From positions 1 through 54,395 of the forward strand of contig JAOXFI010000051.1 in NCBI GenBank assembly GCA_029232285.1: DNA of 54,395 bases, given 5' to 3'. Positions 11,045 to 21,474 of the stretch are shown here, one piece after another; within the stretch, counting starts at the first letter, position 1; the number at the start of each line of letters is the position of its first letter. The DNA comes from Agmasoma carcini (nom. nud.) (lineage: Eukaryota > Microsporidia > Thelohaniidae). The position numbers were made by a program, and so were the translations under genes. The notes under the pieces were generated by a model. It had not been told where the DNA came from. It saw only the letters and a list, made by a program, of their open reading frames with translations, and searched no databases.

Positions 11045-11527
11045 ACAACAAATAAGTTTATTGGTCTATTTGAAAATAGTGATTGAAAACCTTTCCATTT
11101 TTTCACGTTCCATACAAGATGATTAAAACTAATTAATTTTAAGTAAAAAATTTGGAAAACATCAAATTAAATTCAATAGTGAAATAACAGATAACAGAAA
11201 TAGCGATCATACACTTATCGTGCTTTGATAAAATGGAAACAAAAACAGAATGTCACCCCTCTTAAACCTTCTACTATGCGACTACAAAATTTTAAATATA
11301 TTTATCATAGGATGAGGTTGCAGTTTAATTTAGTACACTACACAAAACTGACAGTTCATATCTTCGAGATCCAAAAATATTATCATTTATAATAAAAAGG
11401 GTGACTATTTTTCGTTTTCAAATTTAGTATGTCAGAGCGAATACAATTATATGTACCCCTAACTGTTATAGTCCAATTAACCGTTGTTTACTACATTTTC
11501 ACGTAGAATTCTAGACTTTAGCAGTGC
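11045..11527 (-). mobile_element. SINE-like repeat, copy G (old)
   Basis: Read on the minus strand it begins GCACTGCTAAAGTCTAGA, equivalent to GCTCTGCGAAGAGTCCAGA of better copies. It keeps the blocks TTAATTGGACTATAACAG and ATCTTCGAGATCC or relatives, and ends with GGAAAGGTTTTCAATC and AATAAACTTATTTGTTG. Heavily mutated. It fills most of the space between the transporter and gamma-tubulin. Confidence 0.65.
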
Positions 11528-11722
11528 TTAGTTATTGACTAAAATGTATTTAAAAGCCTTTTATTTCCATAAATCATCAATATTTATATTATAGTCTATT
11601 TATTATATCAGATCACCATCATTAAACAAGTTCTTGTTCATGAAAAATATTGATAATAGTAAAAATAGCAATAAATCTATGAACAAATTTATTTTTGAGT
11701 AACAAAATTTTTTACTCTATAA

Positions 11723-13006
11723 ATGCACGAAGTAATAACACTCCAAGTTGGTCAGTGTGGCAACCAGCTCGGTGCTGAATTCTGGAGAAACCTAAGGATG
11801 GATCATGGTATCGACGAAAGTGGTGTACTAGTATCGCCTAAAGAGGATCGTAAAGATAAATTCTTTTATCAGGCTGATAACGGTATTTACATACCTCGCT
11901 CAATATTAGTTGATACTGAACCGAGAGTAGTTGAACAATATATAAATAATTTTAACCCAGAAAACATCTTAGTGACAGGAGAGGGTGTGGGCGCTGGTAA
12001 TAACTGGGCACATGGTTATATGTTGGGGAGTCAATCAAAAGCTGAATTATTGGATATCATCCAAAAAGAAGCAGAAGCTTGTGACATGCTTGAAACCTTT
12101 AACTTAATTCATTCAGTGGCAGGTGGAACAGGATCGGGGGCTGGCTCACTTTTGGTCGAATCTTTAAAAGATGTTTATCCAAAACAAATTCTACAATCTT
12201 ACTCAGTTCTTCCTCATAATTCGGAAACTAGTGATGTTGTGGTTCAACCTTATAATACAGTCATAACTTTGAATTATTTATCTCAATATTGTGATGAGGT
12301 TATAATAATGGACAATAGTTCACTTGGGAGGGTATCAGCTGAATCAATCCGTGTAAAAGAACTATCATTCAATATTTTAAATCTTTTGGCATCTAAAGTA
12401 ATTGCATTTTCAAACTCTACTGTAAGATTCCCAGGTCCTATGTTTTGCGATTCTCGATCACTACACGTTTGCAGCGTACCAGTTCCACAATATAATTTTG
12501 TAGTTCCTAGTTTTGCTCCCTTCGTACACAATGAATTTTCAAAATTGGTTAGAAAAACAGATACCACAGAGGTAATGAGAAAGTTGATGCTTCCTAAAAC
12601 AAGCTTATGTACATATGATACACAATACCCACAACATTCAATCGCCATACTAAATATCTTTGAAGGTGTCAAGGAAGCTAAAGAGATCACCAGAGCTACT
12701 GATAGAGTGTTCTACAAGAAAATGGTTAATTTTGTTGATTGGATGGGCCCATTTTTCCAAACAGCCATATCAAAAAGACCGACCGAGCACAATATGGTAA
12801 CTGGACTTAGCCTGTCCAATAGCAGTGGTATATCAAATGTATTACATAAGATTTTAAAGCAATTTGATAGACTTAAGAAACGAAATGCTTTTGTGGATAC
12901 CTATAAGAAGTACTGTATGGATCCTGAAGTATTTGATCAAAGCAGGGAGAGAATGCAAACTGTGGTTGATAACTATGAAAAGTGTGTGTATGGAAGCCAA
13001 AATTAA
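11723..13006 (+). CDS. TUBG: Gamma-tubulin
   Basis: 427 residues, close to the family's usual 440-460. Gamma-tubulin nucleates microtubules at the spindle pole body as part of the gamma-tubulin complex. Visible motifs: LQVGQCGNQLG (residues 7-17), the tubulin signature GGTGSGAG (134-141, nucleotide phosphate binding), AGNNWAHGY (91-99) and the DVVVQPYN loop. RKDKFFYQAD and YIPRSILVDTEPRV match the gamma rather than the alpha or beta class. The ATG is preceded by AAAATTTT about 14 bases upstream. The gene is convergent with zeta-COP, with stop codons only 23 bp apart. No introns or breaks. Confidence 0.97.
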   Translation: MHEVITLQVGQCGNQLGAEFWRNLRMDHGIDESGVLVSPKEDRKDKFFYQADNGIYIPRSILVDTEPRVVEQYINNFNPENILVTGEGVGAGNNWAHGYMLGSQSKAELLDIIQKEAEACDMLETFNLIHSVAGGTGSGAGSLLVESLKDVYPKQILQSYSVLPHNSETSDVVVQPYNTVITLNYLSQYCDEVIIMDNSSLGRVSAESIRVKELSFNILNLLASKVIAFSNSTVRFPGPMFCDSRSLHVCSVPVPQYNFVVPSFAPFVHNEFSKLVRKTDTTEVMRKLMLPKTSLCTYDTQYPQHSIAILNIFEGVKEAKEITRATDRVFYKKMVNFVDWMGPFFQTAISKRPTEHNMVTGLSLSNSSGISNVLHKILKQFDRLKKRNAFVDTYKKYCMDPEVFDQSRERMQTVVDNYEKCVYGSQN

Positions 13007-13029
13007 TTAAAATTTAATATTCAATCTTT

Positions 13030-13512
13030 TTATTTTTTACCTATTGATTTTGTGGCTCTGTGAATAAAGGAAGCAATTCCTTTTTTCATTCTAACACCAT
13101 CCAAATTCTCAAAGGATCGTTTCATCACACTTTTTTTCAATTCAGAAGCATCGTCTGTGAGCAGAACACCATTGTACACAAATTCGTTTGTAGTTATTAC
13201 CAATTGATCGTATTTACGATTAACCCTTTCAACAGACCAGCTTTTAATTACTTTTGTATAAACAGTGATCAAAGCTTCAAAGGCATTGTACATCATAATC
13301 TCATTAGATTCTGGGTTTACGACCATAACTATGACTATTTCATTCTGTTCTGACAAAAATGAAACTTTATCTTTATACATACACACTATATCACCTTCTT
13401 TCCTTATTGAAGCCAAAGCATCTTCTTCATTTATATTATCAAAGTTTTTTGAATACAAAATGTTATTGTTAAGGTCAGAAATGGCAATCATACATATTTC
13501 CTTTAAAAACAT
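13030..13512 (-). CDS. COPZ: Coatomer subunit zeta
   Basis: 160 residues. Zeta-COP is the small longin-fold subunit of the COPI coat, which pairs with gamma-COP for Golgi-to-ER vesicles. The N-terminal half shows the longin pattern (ICMIAISDLNNNILYSKNF; EIVIVMVVNPESNEIMMYNA). The segment NAFEALITVYTKVI then LVITTNEFVYNGVLLTDDA matches the diagnostic zeta-COP region (DEIVDGGVILE in animals). The clathrin small-chain or adaptor family is the alternative, but the 'DE.v..GvilE' region favours zeta. The upstream sequence carries CCC directly before the ATG and an A/T-rich AATT motif. Compact neighbours lie on both sides: 23 bp to gamma-tubulin and 63 bp to the next gene. Confidence 0.85.
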   Translation of the reverse strand: MFLKEICMIAISDLNNNILYSKNFDNINEEDALASIRKEGDIVCMYKDKVSFLSEQNEIVIVMVVNPESNEIMMYNAFEALITVYTKVIKSWSVERVNRKYDQLVITTNEFVYNGVLLTDDASELKKSVMKRSFENLDGVRMKKGIASFIHRATKSIGKK

Positions 13513-13575
13513 GGGATATACAATTTTTTATTTACAAAAATTTATATAAAACAAACATAAAAATATTATTTTATT

Positions 13576-14295
13576 TTATTTCAAGTGAGCTAAGCTTACA
13601 ATGTCAGTCTTTCGGTCATAGTCCAAAACCTTCTGATATGAAAGTTCATAAACGTGTTTAAGAGTTTCTATCCTTCCAATTCCAGATGAAAGATCTTCTA
13701 AAGTAATTTTACCCTTTTCAATCAGCCTTTTTAAAATAATAGAACATTCGTCATTTTTCAAGTCTAGTTTTTTGATTAGGTTTGATTTTAACTCTAACTT
13801 AGCAGCCTCATTCTTAAGAAACCCAAAATGCTCGTAAATTTCATTGTTTTTCTTCTGCTCAATCTTTTTGATCACATTTTGGTTGTCAAAATAGGTTTTA
13901 CTATATTTTTCGTTCTTTTTGAGCGTAACCAACTGCTCTTTCAACTCTTCAATAGATTTTGAATATAGAGGTGACTTATACTTTGCTAGTTCAATCTCCA
14001 TGGTATCACATTTTGATTCAATACCCTTATAATCCTTTATTTTGTTTCTTATCGCATTAAAATCATTCAAATTGTGGTCTACCTCGTTAGAATCTAAAAA
14101 TTGTTTGATTTTTGTATATTTTTCAAGTTTTTCTTCCAAAGGGTCAGAAGGGTTTATTATTGGAAGTGAATTAGCTGAAATGATCTCACCTACTGTTTTA
14201 TGGATGGTAGAAGCCTCAACTATTTCAAATACATGTGAATCCGGATCATTTGCGTTGGTTTTAAACTGTTTAACACTCTCGACATCTTCAACCAT
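13576..14295 (-). CDS. Coiled-coil protein of unknown function
   Basis: 239 residues from MVEDVESV. The frame stays open 13 codons further upstream, but a TAAATTTTA motif (14307-14315) lies between that ATG and this one, so I place the start at 14295. The middle (about 60-190) is rich in Lys/Glu/Leu with heptad-like spacing and is probably coiled coil. The C-terminal about 55 residues (DECSIILKRLIEKGKITLEDL...GRIETLKHVYEL) look like a small winged-helix or helical bundle. No family is recognised. It lies 63 bp upstream of zeta-COP on the same strand. A kinetochore or spindle coiled-coil protein is possible but unsupported. Confidence 0.75.
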   Translation of the reverse strand: MVEDVESVKQFKTNANDPDSHVFEIVEASTIHKTVGEIISANSLPIINPSDPLEEKLEKYTKIKQFLDSNEVDHNLNDFNAIRNKIKDYKGIESKCDTMEIELAKYKSPLYSKSIEELKEQLVTLKKNEKYSKTYFDNQNVIKKIEQKKNNEIYEHFGFLKNEAAKLELKSNLIKKLDLKNDECSIILKRLIEKGKITLEDLSSGIGRIETLKHVYELSYQKVLDYDRKTDIVSLAHLK

Positions 14296-14977
14296 TCTGA
14301 TGGTTCTAAAATTTAGAGCCAGAACTAAAAACAACTTAAATTTGGCCTAAAACATAAGGGAAATTAATTTAAACACAAAATTATTGAAATTAATGGCATA
14401 AGAGCTAAATACAAACTTAACACGCTAAAATATGATCTATAAAGTACACATCATAATAATAACTATAATTTAACATAACGCCTACTGTATAATATATAAT
14501 TGATATTATCAGTTTAATTATATCTAGAAAAAACATCTTTTAGCAATTATTTTTGATATTTACGTGAAAAAAATATTTTTAAAAATTTTTTGTTGAAAAA
14601 AACGATTTATTTAACATACGTGCCATTACAGGCTTAAAAACGTATTAGCTACCAAAACGACAAATCTAATGTGAAAAGAGTAGTAAATATTGATACTTCA
14701 CACCCGCCATACACTCAACGCGCTTGGTTACTAATTTTTTGTTGACGAGTTGTAAAAGGGATGTACAGATATACTTTTATAAAGATAAGGTAGTAAATCC
14801 GGGTACTATACACTGGCCATGCTTTTACCCACCTTTGACAACCAGAGTCTTTCTTATCAATAGAAATCGTTAGCTTTTTCAAAAATTTTACACATCGTTG
14901 TCCCCGTTAATGATAATAACACTAACCAAGATCTTAATATAAATAGAAAATATTATAAAAAAAAACAAATAATTTTG
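14296..14977. other. Intergenic with a GC-richer patch (14650-14900)
   Basis: Most is AT-rich. At about 14650-14900 the base composition becomes noticeably more balanced (CACCCGCCATACACTCAACG; ATCCGGGTACTATACACTGG). A loosely repeated phrase, GTAGTAAAT...TACT..ACAC, occurs twice about 110 bp apart. There is no ORF. It could be an unrecognised ncRNA or an old repeat. Confidence 0.4.
14308..14315 (-). promoter_or_regulatory. AAATTT-type start-proximal motif deciding the start
   Basis: TAAATTTT read on the minus strand, about a dozen bases before the ATG at 14295. It lies inside the longer open frame, so it argues for the shorter protein. Confidence 0.45.
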
Positions 14978-17323
14978 CTATAATTCATTTAAAAAACTTT
15001 TGATGTCGTCATATTTGTTAAATATGAAATCATCAATATTTCTGCTTGTATTAATTAATCTATTATATTTCTTATCAATATTGGGATCAGCACCTGCCAA
15101 TTGAATCCCTTCCTTAGTTAATGACAATGTAAAATCTGGAAATATTAACGAGTATTTGTCCATTCTCTCTGGTTCTGATACTTTCTTAATATAACTGAAC
15201 TTGTTCAAGAAGTAGTATCTATACAATATCACTAGGCTATTGATTTGTATTTCTGTGAGTCTTTTGGGTATATTTGGAATATCATGACTTAGAATATACT
15301 CACCATCACAAGCTGTTATGACAATAGGAGCTTTCTTGATATAAATCATATCTAGTAATATAGAGTCCTTTGTGGTGGCTGATGGAAATATATTATAAAT
15401 GTAAAACTTATGGAAGAAATTGATATAATGTATTCTTTCAACATAAGTTAGATTAAATAGGTCATCATTAAGTGATATGATGGATGTTTCAACAGTAGAA
15501 GTCAGCTGAATTTTAAAGTTCTCAAATGATATGATTAAGTGAGACCCTAAAACACTTTCATCTACTTTATAATCCTCAAAAGGAAAGTAATTATTCTTGA
15601 GACCATTGCTCAAATCTACTTGTATTCTTATTAATACTATGTAGTTTGTAAGTTCTATTATATTTTCAAACTTTGATATTTGACCTTCATTGTTAACAAT
15701 TGTATGCGGATCTATAATTTTAAACCCATGGCAATACAAGGAAAAGTCGACTTTTTCTAGCATTTCAGCTTTAAGAAGTTCATATATATGAGGTATAAGG
15801 TTGTAATGATCATCTATAAACCTTTTTACGACCTCTAAATATGATCTGAACGATCTTTTTAAGAATTTAAACCCCTCGGCTGCCAAAATTTTTTTACCAT
15901 CAGGAATTAAGATAGACTTTATAGAGTTAAAATATTTGCTGGAATCGACAAGTTTAGTTGTAGCAATGATCCTCATATAATTCCTAACATTTTCTGCCTC
16001 TTGAACATTTATATTTGGATTTATATTAGGAGACAATTTACAACCAAAATCTTTGTCTTGAAACTCCAAATACAGTCTGTAATAATTCGAAGGATCAGAA
16101 TATTTCCCAAAAAAAATATTGTTTGAGGTTTTACTAACACATAGAAAGAATTCATCAACTTTAAAATGAAAATTATCACCAAAAATTGATGGCTTGTAAG
16201 ACACGTGTGCTTCATCTTCCTTCTTACTATCGCCACTCCTAGATGAATAGTTCTTCACCAAAAAGTCCCAGTCTACGTTTACGTGTGCATGGTTATCAAC
16301 TTCTATTTTTAATTTAAACCCATCTTGAATTTCTAAACGACCAACTATTTTGTGACCAAATGCATTTCCATCAAACTTTTGATAATAGCCCGTCTTATCG
16401 GATAGGTTGTCGTATATCTCAAGCGCATTTCGTCTATTTTCATAGAAATTGATAAATTTTTGAATATATGATATATTAGGAGGTATTCTCTGGGCTAAGT
16501 ACAATTCTAACTCATGGTTTTCAAATCTAGTTTGAACACCCACTAGCTTCCACTGTGGAAAGGTTAGATCCCCACACAAGGACAATTTAAATGTTAAAGA
16601 AAATGATTTCATAACTAAAATACCCTTTTCAAAATAAAAATCCTTTATGTCTTCCTTCAAAAGGTAAATTCTCATTAATCTTTCAATTTCTATAAACTGA
16701 TCCTCCTCTATTTCTGTATCTTTATTGCTTGGGATTTTAGCTTCATTCTTTAAAACCTTAGATGCTTGTAAGAATTTAAAATCTGATTCAGAAACCACTT
16801 TACTATTCATATTAAAAAAAAGACCAGATGTGTTACTATTATTGTCGAATGTTATATCAATATCTTTTTTATCATCTTGTGTTTCTTGAGTGTCATCTGT
16901 ATCGTCTTTATCAAGTACAAGCACCCTTTTAGGATATATTAAAGAGGTCAAAGCATCTTGAAACCTGCATTCTGGTATAAAGCTTTGCTTAACACCTTCA
17001 AACATAAAAGCTAGTTGGTCAGCGATGCAAACAATGTCGTTCGCTTGCACCAAAAGATTATTTATTTTGTGTTTAGATAAGCGAACGTATTTATAGTAGC
17101 GGAATCCTCTTAAAATTAGATAAAATTTGGACAAATCATTAATTAAACCGTCACACATTTTTTCCAGGAGGTCTCTGTTAGTATGCTGAGCAATAGATCT
17201 ATATCCTGAGAGATTTGAACTTAAAGTGTTACAAAGAGTGTTTAAAAAGCCATCTTTTATTTCAGCAAGGGATATTGCATTCCCCTCTTCTTCCATTTCA
17301 CAAGCTAATTTCATTTTGAACAT
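14978..17323 (-). CDS. MED14: Mediator complex subunit 14 (MED14/Rgr1)
   Basis: 781 residues, shorter than animal MED14 (about 1450) and yeast Rgr1 (about 1080). MED14 is the backbone joining the Mediator head, middle and tail modules in Pol II transcription. Evidence: the N-terminal MED14 domain (about 15-135) with its helical order (LINDLSKFYLILRGFRYYKY; QANDIVCIADQLAFMFEGV; FQDALTSLIYPKR), matching the '...LLaLlKWa...aDrL...aLp...a.dvLttGsYprlP' pattern. There is also a later FKLSLCGDLTFPQWKLVGVQ segment like the 'vtlTv.Gd...pWrLl.i.' part of MED14. An acidic linker lies at about 140-160. The C-terminal half is not recognisable. AAATTT motifs lie just before the ATG at 17323. Confidence 0.85.
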   Translation of the reverse strand: MFKMKLACEMEEEGNAISLAEIKDGFLNTLCNTLSSNLSGYRSIAQHTNRDLLEKMCDGLINDLSKFYLILRGFRYYKYVRLSKHKINNLLVQANDIVCIADQLAFMFEGVKQSFIPECRFQDALTSLIYPKRVLVLDKDDTDDTQETQDDKKDIDITFDNNSNTSGLFFNMNSKVVSESDFKFLQASKVLKNEAKIPSNKDTEIEEDQFIEIERLMRIYLLKEDIKDFYFEKGILVMKSFSLTFKLSLCGDLTFPQWKLVGVQTRFENHELELYLAQRIPPNISYIQKFINFYENRRNALEIYDNLSDKTGYYQKFDGNAFGHKIVGRLEIQDGFKLKIEVDNHAHVNVDWDFLVKNYSSRSGDSKKEDEAHVSYKPSIFGDNFHFKVDEFFLCVSKTSNNIFFGKYSDPSNYYRLYLEFQDKDFGCKLSPNINPNINVQEAENVRNYMRIIATTKLVDSSKYFNSIKSILIPDGKKILAAEGFKFLKRSFRSYLEVVKRFIDDHYNLIPHIYELLKAEMLEKVDFSLYCHGFKIIDPHTIVNNEGQISKFENIIELTNYIVLIRIQVDLSNGLKNNYFPFEDYKVDESVLGSHLIISFENFKIQLTSTVETSIISLNDDLFNLTYVERIHYINFFHKFYIYNIFPSATTKDSILLDMIYIKKAPIVITACDGEYILSHDIPNIPKRLTEIQINSLVILYRYYFLNKFSYIKKVSEPERMDKYSLIFPDFTLSLTKEGIQLAGADPNIDKKYNRLINTSRNIDDFIFNKYDDIKSFLNEL

Positions 17324-18855
17324 GGCAATGTAGTAAATTTTTTAACAAAAATTTGAGAGATTTGTATTTGTTGCTCGTGATCAAGGGCATCGTATTTTTG
17401 GTAGATAATTTATATATTATAGTGATTTATATAAGATAAGTGGGATGGTAAAGGTTTTATTGTGTTTAGAAAGTGAAATTTCTAAAGGAAATCATAATGT
17501 GTCTATAAATATAATTTTTATAATGATTAAATCATGGGAAAATTTGGTGTGAACGGCCTTTAAGCATAGTGTATTTTGTTTTGACACTATTTTTGTATAA
17601 TCAGTTGCCTTATATGGAATATATGGGTGTTATTGAGTATAGCTCATAATTATAGGTTTTAAACTAGATTACTGGGACTTTTTATTGTGATGCTGTTGGA
17701 ATAATCAATAGATAGCAATTATTACTGACTTCAAATTTTTGGATTGACTGATGTATGTTGAGCATACATCTAATATACGTATCAGAGTCCCACCTAAGCA
17801 TTACAGGAAGGCTGTTTAAGTATAAAGGGTATTTTATGCTTATATTAAATGTGATATGAAGTCTTTATCAGTTCTAACAGGTATTGTTGAATATATTTTC
17901 TTGGATTTTTTTTGATATTATTAAGGGCCTAATTTTTTTTTAAAAAAACAATTTTCTTTAAATAAAATATTTAAAATTTTGCAGTATAAAAACTTACTAT
18001 TGAAAATATATTTCTCTATTTTATAGGAATAAATAAAAGATTTGTTTTAATTGCATTTCTAATCAACATAAATATATCGTTGAATTTCGTAATATCTACT
18101 AAAAGAATGTTTCTATAAGTATTTAACTACTGATGAGATATTAAAATATATTTTATTAAACTATTCGGTTCGTTTACATACACCCATTAAGATAAAATAT
18201 CACAAAAATATAATATTTCATAATCAGTCATGAAAATTGATTAGAATAACTGAATATAATGAATGTGCCGTACTAAGAGTCTATATTTACATTGTATAAT
18301 GTAGATTATATGATAATATTATAAATCTATAATATTTTATATATGATGAATGAATTATCAACCTTTTTTAATTCATTAAATATTTTTTTTCAAAAATTGA
18401 TAGTAACCCACTTAAATATGGAAATAACAAGATTAAACTGCTATTTATTCTATATTTTATAAATATAATTTGTTTTGTCTCGTATGACAATATGAATAAC
18501 AGAATCTCTACCTAATGAATATTTTCTACAAAATAAATTCTTAAGAAACTTAAACACTACAATAAATTATATTGTTTGATTATTTAAAGTATTGAAAAAA
18601 AACAAATATTACACTTTGTTAAACAAAAATTTGTTTGTTTTTTTATAAATCAACAAGAATTAAAGATTTTTTAATAAATTTATCATAATTTTGATCTATT
18701 TATAAAAAATCACTTATCGCTATGTTTATATAATAATATTCAATTTGTATGATAAATATCTTCAAAATTTAATCAAAATATTATAATTACAATTTTTTGC
18801 TTCTATATAAATATTTTTATTTATAAATAAATTGTTGTTTTTTTGATTGTAAATA
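17324..18855. other. Long intergenic region, nothing recognised
   Basis: About 1.5 kb of AT-rich sequence between the divergent MED14 and an unknown membrane-protein gene. No ORF above background and no repeat shared with other parts of the window. Confidence 0.5.
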
Positions 18856-19899
18856 ATGACAAGGGAACGTGTTGACATGTATGAACTAGCTAAGAATGTA
18901 CCTTCTACTATAAGAATATTTGGTGCTCCAAATAACACGAATAATGAAGAAGCTCCTAAAATTGACGAAATAGATGCAAATGAACACGAAACATTCACTT
19001 TGGAAGAATTGAGAACTTTGCTATTGGCCTACAGAAAAAGAAGTCTGGATTTTATAATCGCACGTGTTACCACACCAGACCCAGAAAATAGCTCTAATTT
19101 CTATAATTTTTATTACGCTGCTCCAGAAATTAATAGAATTTTGTTTAGATTTGAATCAAGTAGAAGGTTACTCCACAGAATGAAAGTCAAAAATCCTTTA
19201 AACAACATGTTTATCATTGGTCAGGTCTTTTACTATAAGTTAACACAAGAGAGTATGGATAAATCGTTAGTAGAATATTACTTTGGGAAAGAAGAATCTA
19301 ATAAGAAGAGAAGAAAGGCTTTGAGTGCTATATATAGACCTAAAATGACCGAAAAGGATCGCAATGTATGCAGTAATAAAGGATCTAAAGATTCATTTGA
19401 TGTACCTTCTGAACCAAACAAATGCTATAATGATATTATCAATAGTGTAGCTAATGGTGTATCAAAGATTCCTGAAAAGATCCCATCAAATCGTAGAATT
19501 AAATATGATGCTTACTACTTTGCAACTGATGATGATTTCTTACTCAAGCAAGAGGTTAGAGACTACTTTAAGCAAAATGCGTTTGATCCTGAAGATGATT
19601 TCTTATATGAAATTGATAGAACACAAAATGACTTTCTTGCTTTATTGGATGAAGAAACGAGCGAGAGTGATGAAGATATAAGTGAATGGAGGAGAATATT
19701 CTCTGCACATCTATCCCTTGCATTATCGCTGCTTGGAGCATGCTTATTATTCGGTGTTGGTCCACAGATGGCAGTAATATTATTCTTTATATCTGTGTTC
19801 ATATTTCTATCATTTATGGGGTCGTTGTTCTACATGATGTGCTGCAGAAGATCCACATTTGACACGATGGCTGTAAATAGTGTTGAAGACGAATTATAA
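18856..19899 (+). CDS. Unknown protein with C-terminal double membrane anchor
   Basis: 347 residues. The first about 280 are hydrophilic, starting MTRERVDMYELAKNV, with acidic patches (DEIDANEHETFTLEELRTLL; DEETSESDEDISEW). The C-terminus holds two hydrophobic segments (about 285-303 LSLALSLLGACLLFGVG and 305-328), then a Cys-rich juncture (MMCCRR) and a short acidic tail. This suggests a cytosolic domain anchored by a helical hairpin, as in ER or vesicle proteins. I recognise no family; a microsporidia-specific protein is likely. The ATG lacks the AAATTT motif seen at other genes. The frame is open and the codon use resembles its neighbours. Confidence 0.8.
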   Translation: MTRERVDMYELAKNVPSTIRIFGAPNNTNNEEAPKIDEIDANEHETFTLEELRTLLLAYRKRSLDFIIARVTTPDPENSSNFYNFYYAAPEINRILFRFESSRRLLHRMKVKNPLNNMFIIGQVFYYKLTQESMDKSLVEYYFGKEESNKKRRKALSAIYRPKMTEKDRNVCSNKGSKDSFDVPSEPNKCYNDIINSVANGVSKIPEKIPSNRRIKYDAYYFATDDDFLLKQEVRDYFKQNAFDPEDDFLYEIDRTQNDFLALLDEETSESDEDISEWRRIFSAHLSLALSLLGACLLFGVGPQMAVILFFISVFIFLSFMGSLFYMMCCRRSTFDTMAVNSVEDEL

Positions 19900-19919
19900 T
19901 AAATATGACAAATAATCAA

Positions 19920-20120
19920 ATTATTTATTTATAATTTATATTGATGAACAACTATTGGCATATCCTGATTAATAGATTGGTTGTTATATATTGATATTAA
20001 GGTTTATCACCATATTACATTGATTAGATTAATATATAGGTTGTTAATTACTGATGATAGGGTTGGTTACCACCTTATCTTGATAGATTACTGTGGCTTT
20101 ACATATAAAAGTTTACCTGC
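19920..20120. repeat. Degenerate tandem-like sequence
   Basis: Phrases such as TTGATTAGATTAATATATAGG, GATTAATAGATTGGTTGTTA and GGTTGTTAATTACTGATGAT recur at about 60-bp spacing, two to three imperfect copies. No coding potential. Confidence 0.35.
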
Positions 20121-20180
20121 TAATCACATGAAAAAGTCTAACTAAAATATTACAAAACTAGAAAAAAAAGATTTATTTCT

Positions 20181-20672
20181 TTAGTCTTTTCTAAAATTCT
20201 TATATGATGAAAATATACTATAGTTATACATATTTGTGAGATTGATAAGCTTTACACAAGTTACACCAACCATAACTACAAAATAAATGATAAGTAAAGG
20301 TGAATAACATGGAATATCAGTAAAGTTAAATAATGTTAAAAAAAAGGATGCTGATAAGAATTTCGTACAAAACAACCAAAAGTCATATTCAGGTAGGTTT
20401 CTTACGAATGGGGTATATTCGTTATATTCCACTGATATGTTTCTTGGGGTGTAATCCTCTCCAATTTCGTCCACATCTACATTTTTAGGGGTGGCAAATA
20501 AAATAAAACTGTGAAGAAGATAGATTGAGCAAACATAAGCGATTATAGCGTGAGAAGGATTTACAATTGTTTTAATGATGTACATTAAGGCTACAGTGCT
20601 TGTTATACTCCACCTTAACATAAATTTATTATATAAGTTATTTATTAGAAACTGGTTAACAACTGCTTCCAT
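20181..20672 (-). CDS. RER1: RER1, retrieval receptor for ER membrane proteins
   Basis: 163 residues from MEAVVNQFLINNLYNKF. RER1 sits in the early Golgi and returns escaped ER membrane proteins by COPI vesicles, so it works with zeta-COP elsewhere in this window. Evidence: four hydrophobic segments in the RER1 order; RWSITSTVALMYIIKT (start of TM1); IAYVCSIYLLHSFILFATPK matching 'y.lgIYlLNlFllFLsPk'; and YTPFVRNLPEYDFWLFCTKF matching the conserved 'F.r.lpEfkFW...tka'. TM3 and TM4 are followed by a short Lys/Arg tail. The frame is open for 47 more codons upstream, but an AAAATTTT motif 5 bases before this ATG and the family length (about 190) decide the start at 20672. Confidence 0.93.
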   Translation of the reverse strand: MEAVVNQFLINNLYNKFMLRWSITSTVALMYIIKTIVNPSHAIIAYVCSIYLLHSFILFATPKNVDVDEIGEDYTPRNISVEYNEYTPFVRNLPEYDFWLFCTKFLSASFFLTLFNFTDIPCYSPLLIIYFVVMVGVTCVKLINLTNMYNYSIFSSYKNFRKD

Positions 20673-20677
20673 TGGAT

Positions 20678-20685
20678 AAAATTTT
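20678..20685 (-). promoter_or_regulatory. AAAATTTT start-proximal motif of RER1
   Basis: Reads AAAATTTTATCCA then ATG on the minus strand. It falls within the longer open frame and so separates the true start from the upstream in-frame ATG at 20813. Confidence 0.55.
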
Positions 20686-20838
20686 AACAAAAAATAATAA
20701 AGTTTAAATTTATCGAAAACCTTGTGATTATGAGAGTAAATACAACTAAATAGGTTAAAATATAAATAAATGAAGCTTATGAGCTGCATAGTCAAATATC
20801 GAATGATTATCACAAAATATTAATTTATATTTAGTATA

Positions 20839-21408
20839 ATAATAATATGTTTATTTTTTTCAATATACTTGCTCATACAAAAAGCACGAAAAATATAAAT
20901 TGGACAAAGTAGTATCAATTGGAAACGCATATGTTTATTGTCACGTTCACTACAAAGAATCTTAAAGTATTAGTAAACTTACAAAAGGAAAAAAGCCGAA
21001 CCATCAAGTAAAAACACCTTAATCAAACAACAATAATCAAAATGGTTTGTAAAAGGGACAGAATGCGGAGATAGCAACCAAACACATATCGTTCTTTGGT
21101 AAAAGGCGGTGTAAAAACTTGATTGATATGCCTTCACAGAAGATGATAGTATGGCTTTAAAGGCCTCATACTATATTATAGCTGAACTTATTGCTATTAC
21201 GCACACCAATCAGCTTATATTTTCAAGATACTCATCTTCCCCTGCTATTTGGAAAAGGTATCTGTCTACCGACCGCAAACTAGTTTATCAGTGTGAACAA
21301 GGTTATCTGTATCCTTAAGGTCTTGTTTTAGCAATTATATTAACCCATTATAGTCCATTTAGCCGTTGTTTTCAACATTACCACGTGAATGTCTGTACTC
21401 TTCCCAAT
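20839..21408 (-). mobile_element. SINE-like repeat, copy A
   Basis: On the minus strand it runs from GAAGAGTACAGACATTCACGTGG through ACAACGGCTAAATGGACTATA, AACTAGTTTGCGGTCGGTAG, GTGTGCGTAATAGCA and TTTTTACTTGATGGTTCGGC to CATATTATTATTATAC. It matches copies B, C and E block by block. It is oriented head-to-head with copy B, 66 bp apart. Target-site duplications are not convincing here. Confidence 0.8.
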
Positions 21409-21474
21409 TTCTTAGTAAAATTTATCACAATATTTACACTAACCAATAAAAATATTATAATTCATCTAAAATAT

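Noticed and set aside
12283..12690. 135-codon frame antisense to gamma-tubulin
   Set aside because: Antisense shadow of a strongly conserved gene.
13060..13549. Open frames on the strand opposite zeta-COP
   Set aside because: They are shadows of the zeta-COP gene, with no start signal and no family match.
20673..20813. Longer RER1 start at 20813
   Set aside because: The extra 47 residues have no counterpart in RER1 proteins and contain the AAAATTTT start signal.
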